Positions 5,464-8,812 of a stretch of 8,812 bases of DNA are shown here, piece by piece. Below the pieces are notes generated by a model. That model was given only the letters and a program-made list of their open reading frames with translations, was not told the origin of the DNA and ran no database searches. A program made the translations under genes and the position numbers. The first letter of the stretch is position 1. Every line of letters starts with the position of its first letter. The DNA comes from Clostridiales bacterium UBA7568 (lineage in GTDB: Bacteria; Bacillota; Clostridia; Oscillospirales; CAG-272): NCBI GenBank assembly GCA_002479075.1, contig DLLG01000004.1, forward strand, positions 7,084 to 15,895, in the 5' to 3' direction.

Positions 5464-6915
5464 TCAGAACTGGAAATAGATGAAGGAACTCGCCCCGCCG
5501 ACGGAAAGGAGCATTATCCAGGCGACGGCAACCGCCCAGACGCACCAGACCGTGCTCGTCTTTCCTCTTGTGCAGACGGAAAGCGAATCGTCTTCATAGT
5601 TTGTAAGAATATCGAACTCGTCGAGGACGATGATTGAAAGAATCGTAACGATGATCGCCGCAACTCCGAGCCCCATTGCGGAGAGCGTTTCCGGCAGGCT
5701 GCCCCAGGAGGTAAACAGTTTTCCGAGGAGAACGCCGAGATCGGAAAGAGAGTTTGCCCGGAAGAATATCCAGGAGAAGCATACAAGGGCGAACGTATTT
5801 ATTCTACGGAGAATAACAATCGGCGCGCTCTTTGTGTTTACACCGAGCTTTGCCCAGAGTTTTTCGCGCAGGGGATATGTAAGCTCGCCGACGATCCTGT
5901 AAATCCCGTGCAGAATTCCCCAGAGAACAAATGTCCAGTTTGCGCCGTGCCAGATGCCGCTTGCAAGGAATACGACGAAAATATTGAACATATGGCGCGA
6001 TTTTGAACATCTGCTTCCGCCGAGCGGGAAGTACAGATAGTCGCGAAGCCAGGTTGAAAGGCTGATATGCCATCTGTTCCAGAATTCTTTTATCGTCTGC
6101 GATATGTACGGACGGTCAAAGTTTTTCATAAGACGTATGCCCATAACGCGCGAACAGCCGATTGCAATATCCGTATAGCCGGAGAAGTCGCAATAGATCT
6201 GTACGGCAAAGAGCATTGAAGCAATGACAACTCCGAAGCCCGTCGCGCTTTCGGGAGAATTGAAAACTGCGTTGACATATTCGGCGATAAGGTCCGCAAC
6301 GACTATCTTCTTGAAGAACCCGACGCCCATCTTCCAGAGTCCCGCGCGGGCGTTTTCCGCCGTCAGCTTGTTTTTCTCGCGGAGCTGGGGAATGAGATTT
6401 CCGGGGCGTTCGATCGGTCCTGCAACGAGCTGCGGGAAGAACGTGACGAAAAGGCAGTAAAGCGCAAAATCCTTTTCAACCTTCTCCGTGCCTCTGTAAA
6501 CGTCGATTGCATAGGAAAGCGTCTGGAAGGTGTAAAACGAAATGCCGACGGGAAGGACGAGATTGAGAGTAAAATCGTATGTTCCGCCGCCCGCCGCTTT
6601 TATTGCCCAGCCGAGCGTTTCCGCGAGGAAATTATAATATTTGAAGAAGAAAAGTACGCCGAGACAGGCTATCAGCGTTATGACTATACATAGCTTCTTT
6701 ACGGCTTTTTTCTCCGTTTTTTCGATTATCCGCGCGCAGAAATACGAAACAGCCGTTGTAAACATTATCAGAACAATCAGCTTGTAATTCCAGGCGAGAT
6801 AGAAAATTGCGCTCATAAAGAGCAGGCTTATTCTGCTCCATTTTTTCGGGAGCAGGAAATAAAGAAGGAGCGTTATCGGATAAAAAATAAGAAATTCCCA
6901 GGAATTGAAGGTCAT
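5464..6915 (-). CDS. MBOAT-family membrane O-acyltransferase (AlgI/DltB-like)
   Basis: Membrane-bound O-acyltransferases of this type pass acyl groups from a cytoplasmic donor across the membrane to a partner protein. The 483-residue product has about ten or more hydrophobic segments and the full motif set: LPVGISFYTFQTLSYAIDVYRG (121-142, in part), FPQLVAGPIERP (160-171), QIYCDFSGYTDIAIG (239-253), NFDRPY then EFWNRWHISLS with His283, YFPLGGSR (295-302), and SGIWHGANW with the catalytic His323. Length is close to AlgI. The start has AAAGGAGG eight bases upstream and overlaps the stop of the preceding gene (ATGA), which implies translational coupling. An SGNH gene 17 bases downstream completes the usual pair. 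Alginate itself is unlikely in a Firmicute, so the polymer is left open. Confidence 0.94.
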   Translation of the reverse strand: MTFNSWEFLIFYPITLLLYFLLPKKWSRISLLFMSAIFYLAWNYKLIVLIMFTTAVSYFCARIIEKTEKKAVKKLCIVITLIACLGVLFFFKYYNFLAETLGWAIKAAGGGTYDFTLNLVLPVGISFYTFQTLSYAIDVYRGTEKVEKDFALYCLFVTFFPQLVAGPIERPGNLIPQLREKNKLTAENARAGLWKMGVGFFKKIVVADLIAEYVNAVFNSPESATGFGVVIASMLFAVQIYCDFSGYTDIAIGCSRVMGIRLMKNFDRPYISQTIKEFWNRWHISLSTWLRDYLYFPLGGSRCSKSRHMFNIFVVFLASGIWHGANWTFVLWGILHGIYRIVGELTYPLREKLWAKLGVNTKSAPIVILRRINTFALVCFSWIFFRANSLSDLGVLLGKLFTSWGSLPETLSAMGLGVAAIIVTILSIIVLDEFDILTNYEDDSLSVCTRGKTSTVWCVWAVAVAWIMLLSVGGASSFIYFQF

Positions 6916-7169
6916 TTCGCGCGCCTCCTTTCGATTATTTCAAAGAGAAGCCTTACCGCAAGCGTTGCGAGGATGAGCAGGAGCAGATCGCAAAGGCTTC
7001 CGCCGAGAAGCAAAAGAACAACTGCCGCTCCCGCCGTAAACACGGCTGAGACAATCGCAAATACGGCGCGTTTTTTCATAAACGCTTCGAGTACCGCAAG
7101 CCCTATCGATACCGCTATCAGTATCCAGGGCCAGGCGGACGTAAAAATTATGTCGTTTTCCGGAAACAT
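6912..7169 (-). CDS. Small (85-residue) membrane protein coupled to the MBOAT gene
   Basis: The product starts MFPENDIIFTSAWPW and has three hydrophobic stretches (about residues 12-30, 35-57 and 58-77), then a basic end (ERRRAK). I do not recognise the family; the helix pattern faintly resembles the membrane part of NfeD proteins. The frame is open to an ATG at 7232, but that codon lies inside the promoter spacer and cannot be on the transcript. The next ATG (7208) has no ribosome binding site. The ATG at 7167-7169 has AAGGGGG just upstream and is chosen. The gene is first in the operon, and its TGA overlaps the MBOAT ATG by four bases. An accessory role in acylation or complex assembly is inference from that coupling. 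Confidence 0.75.
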   Translation of the reverse strand: MFPENDIIFTSAWPWILIAVSIGLAVLEAFMKKRAVFAIVSAVFTAGAAVVLLLLGGSLCDLLLLILATLAVRLLFEIIERRRAK

Positions 7170-7173
7170 ATTT

Positions 7174-7180
7174 CCCCCTT
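7174..7180 (-). promoter_or_regulatory. Ribosome binding site that sets the start of the small membrane protein
   Basis: AAGGGGG on the minus strand, four bases before the ATG at 7167-7169. No comparable site precedes the two upstream in-frame ATGs. Confidence 0.7.
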
Positions 7181-7222
7181 GAGCTTCGAGATTTTCTGTC
7201 AGTCTCATTTTGTCATAGAACG

Positions 7223-7251
7223 AGTATACCATAAAAATGCGAGCAAATCAA
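7223..7251 (-). promoter_or_regulatory. Promoter of the small protein-MBOAT-SGNH operon
   Basis: On the minus strand TTGATT (7246-7251), a 17-base spacer and TATACT (7223-7228) are seen, with TGG directly before the -10 (extended -10). Transcription would start near 7216. It lies just after the terminator of the aminotransferase gene, so the operon is independent of it. Confidence 0.78.
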
Positions 7252-7295
7252 GTGTCGGAGAGAAGTAATATTGACGCTTATCTGCATCTTTTTTC

Positions 7296-7324
7296 AAAAT
7301 AAAAACCGCCTTGGGGGCGGTTTT
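7296..7324 (-). terminator. Terminator of the aminotransferase gene
   Basis: A 9-bp stem (7302-7310 with 7316-7324) has a five-base loop. On the minus strand it ends GGCGG and runs into TTTTTATTTTGAAAAA. It begins about 10 bases after the stop codon. The tail repeats that of the terminator at 3965-3996. Confidence 0.88.
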
Positions 7325-7333
7325 GCTTTTGTA

Positions 7334-8536
7334 TCAGATAAAATCTTCTTTCAGAAGCTCGTCAATCGCCCGTACGGCACCCGAAAGCTGCTCGGGAGAA
7401 GGCAGAAGAACGATTCTGAAATGGTTCGGAGAGTCGTAATTGAACCCGCTGCCGGGTACGAGGAGAATATGCTTTTCGCGGAGAAGTCTTGCGGCAAAAT
7501 CGTGGTCGTCTTTTATCTTAAAGCGACTGTCAATTCTCGGAAACATATAGAGCGCACCGTCATTTTTGACGCACGAAAGGGAATCGGCGCTTTCAAGCGC
7601 TTCCCAAGCGGCGCGGCGGCGTTCATAAAGCGTTCCGCCGGGAGCAATCTCGGCTTTCGTGCTTTCCGTATCCGCAAGGGCTGCGGGAATTATCAGCTGA
7701 GGAATTGCGCCTGCGCAGAGTCTGAGCGACATCAGCTTTTCAATGTTCAGGCGGAAGCTCTCAAAGCCTTTTTCGGGTCCGCAAAGCGTCATCCAGCCGC
7801 TACGATAGCCGCAGACGTTATGCGATTTTGAAAGCCCGTTGTAAGTAACAACGAAAACGTCGGGCGCGAGGACAGCCATAGGGATGTGCTTTTTGCCGTC
7901 GAAAACGAGCCTGTCGTATATTTCGTCGGAGAAAATCATAAGATTATGCTCTCTTGCAATTTCCGCAATTGAAGAGAGAATTTCCGGAGGATAGAGCGCG
8001 CCCGTCGGGTTATTGGGATTTATAACGACGATCGCCTTTGTCCTTTTTGATACCTTTTTCCGCATATCGTCTATGTCGGGATACCAGCCGCAGGATTCGT
8101 CGCAATTATAAAATATCGGCACCCCGCCGACCTTGACGGTGCAGTTTGACCAGAGCGGATAGCACGGCGTCGGGACGAGAACCTCGTCGCCGCTGTCAAG
8201 AATGGCTGTCAGCGAAATGTCCGCAAGCTCGCTGACTCCGTTGCCGACATATACATCGGTATCATTTACGCCTTTGACGCCTTTTTCGAGATAATAATCC
8301 CGAATTGCCTCTCTTGCCTGCTTCATTCCTCTGAAATCGCAATAAGGAACGGCTTTGTCTATATTTTCAATGATTGCCCGCTTGACGCTTTCCGGTCCCT
8401 TATGACCGAAGATTGCAGGATTTCCTGAATTGAGCTTGAGAATTTTTGTGCCCGCGGCTTCCATTTTCGTCGCTTCAACATAAAGCGGACCTCTTATATC
8501 GCTATGGACAGCCTCCATTTTTTTTGCACATTTCAT
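7334..8536 (-). CDS. alaA: AlaA-like PLP-dependent aminotransferase (glutamate-pyruvate type)
   Basis: This class I/II aminotransferase closely resembles E. coli AlaA, which makes alanine from pyruvate and glutamate in the cytoplasm. Shared segments include SDIRGPLYVEA near the N-terminus, LNSGNPAIFG, YCDFRGM, VGNGVSEL, GDEVLVPTPCYPLW, INPNNPTGA (NPNNPTG at 173-179), SDEIYDRL (DEIY at 204-207), NGLSKSHNVCGYRSGW with PLP lysine 237, LRLCAGAIPQ, NDGALYMFPRID, and HFRIVLLP with substrate-carboxylate arginine 374. The 400-residue form fits the family. The chosen ATG (8534-8536) has GGGAG about 11 bases upstream. An in-frame ATG at 8582-8584 would add 16 Lys/Asn-rich residues not seen in relatives and has a weak site. 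The gene is monocistronic. Confidence 0.92.
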   Translation of the reverse strand: MKCAKKMEAVHSDIRGPLYVEATKMEAAGTKILKLNSGNPAIFGHKGPESVKRAIIENIDKAVPYCDFRGMKQAREAIRDYYLEKGVKGVNDTDVYVGNGVSELADISLTAILDSGDEVLVPTPCYPLWSNCTVKVGGVPIFYNCDESCGWYPDIDDMRKKVSKRTKAIVVINPNNPTGALYPPEILSSIAEIAREHNLMIFSDEIYDRLVFDGKKHIPMAVLAPDVFVVTYNGLSKSHNVCGYRSGWMTLCGPEKGFESFRLNIEKLMSLRLCAGAIPQLIIPAALADTESTKAEIAPGGTLYERRRAAWEALESADSLSCVKNDGALYMFPRIDSRFKIKDDHDFAARLLREKHILLVPGSGFNYDSPNHFRIVLLPSPEQLSGAVRAIDELLKEDFI

Positions 8537-8622
8537 TTGCTTTTTTTCTCCCGTTTTTTGGTTTAATTTTGAGTTTTTTCGCATTTTTCGCCCTTTTCGG
8601 ACGCAATGCCGTGCAATCCTAT

Positions 8623-8651
8623 ATTCTATACGCTTTTCAGTCTTTTGTCAA
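8623..8651 (-). promoter_or_regulatory. Promoter of the aminotransferase gene
   Basis: On the minus strand a perfect TTGACA (8646-8651), a 17-base spacer and TAGAAT (8623-8628) are seen. Transcription would begin near 8616, giving a leader of about 80 bases to the chosen ATG. No riboswitch or attenuator is evident in the leader. Confidence 0.83.
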
Positions 8652-8720
8652 CATTATTTTTTACCGTTTTTGAGGAAAAAGGAGCGGGAAAAAATTGGCG
8701 AGGAGGGATGGCGGGACGGC

Positions 8721-8810
8721 TGCCGGATTGTATATCGATAAAGACGGAGGGGCGGGACGGGAGACCCGTCCCCTACAGTAGAATACCCGTGTATGCAGGC
8801 AATAAAATAT
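8721..8810 (-). repeat. 90-bp interspersed repeat, right copy (inverted)
   Basis: This is the reverse-complement partner of 28-117, with 80 of 90 bases identical by hand count and no gaps. Its central palindrome is at 8754-8772 (GGGACGGG, loop AGA, CCCGTCCC). Adjacent bases toward the gene (8700-8720) are G-rich and contain another GCGGGACGG, perhaps part of the same element or a degenerate neighbour. No coding frame. Confidence 0.85.
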
Positions 8811-8812
8811 TC

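Noticed and set aside
7271..7831. 186-residue plus-strand open frame over the aminotransferase 3' end
   Set aside because: It runs through the terminator hairpin and antisense to conserved AlaA motifs; no ribosome binding site.
8537..8584. Aminotransferase start at 8584
   Set aside because: It adds 16 Lys/Asn-rich residues absent from AlaA relatives and has only a weak ribosome binding site. It is not excluded, because the promoter lies upstream of it.
28..8810. Composite transposon bounded by inverted repeats
   Set aside because: No transposase or integrase lies between the copies, and the cargo includes a core ribosomal operon. The repeats look like independent insertions of a small multicopy element.

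Overview
The window reads as a chromosomal fragment of a Bacillota bacterium, most likely an uncultivated anaerobic gut-type Clostridia. The main evidence is the order rplU-prp-rpmA, with an L27 precursor that carries the nine-residue N-terminal extension removed by the Prp protease. Prp/L27 processing is known from Firmicutes and a few relatives. Strong GGAGG-type ribosome binding sites, sigma-A-like promoters and U-tailed hairpin terminators agree with this. I cannot name a genus. All genes use ordinary stop codons, TGA included.

Layout: (1) 1-281 is a gene-free repeat region. It holds one copy of a 90-bp interspersed repeat and a short tandem array of hairpin units of 45-48 bp. (2) 282-1449 (minus strand) is the ribosomal operon rplU-prp-rpmA, with its own promoter, a structured leader and a terminator. 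(3) 1487-2185 (minus) encodes an unidentified seven-helix membrane protein; its start region carries an in-frame tandem duplication. (4) 2293-3866 (plus) is a monocistronic gene for an M6-type zinc metalloprotease with no visible signal peptide, driven by a perfect consensus promoter and closed by a UUCG terminator. (5) 3965-7251 (minus) is a three-gene operon: an 85-residue membrane protein, an MBOAT acyltransferase, and an SGNH-type partner protein with a C-terminal BspA-like leucine-rich repeat tail. (6) 7296-8651 (minus) is a monocistronic AlaA-like aminotransferase. (7) 8721-8810 is a second copy of the 90-bp repeat, inverted relative to the left copy.

How the genes work together: the ribosomal operon couples production of L21 and L27 with the protease that matures L27. 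The MBOAT and SGNH proteins fit a surface-acylation machine of the AlgI/AlgJ or DltB/DltD kind. In such machines the membrane protein moves an acyl group across the membrane and the extracytoplasmic SGNH protein transfers it to a glycan or other polymer. The LRR tail and the small coupled membrane protein are the unusual parts. The other genes look like independent transcription units.

The strongest candidates for something undescribed are the MBOAT/SGNH-LRR/small-membrane-protein operon, the leaderless M6 protease, and the seven-helix protein with its rebuilt start. I see no phage, transposase, CRISPR, toxin-antitoxin or RNA-gene signature beyond the leader, terminators and repeats listed.
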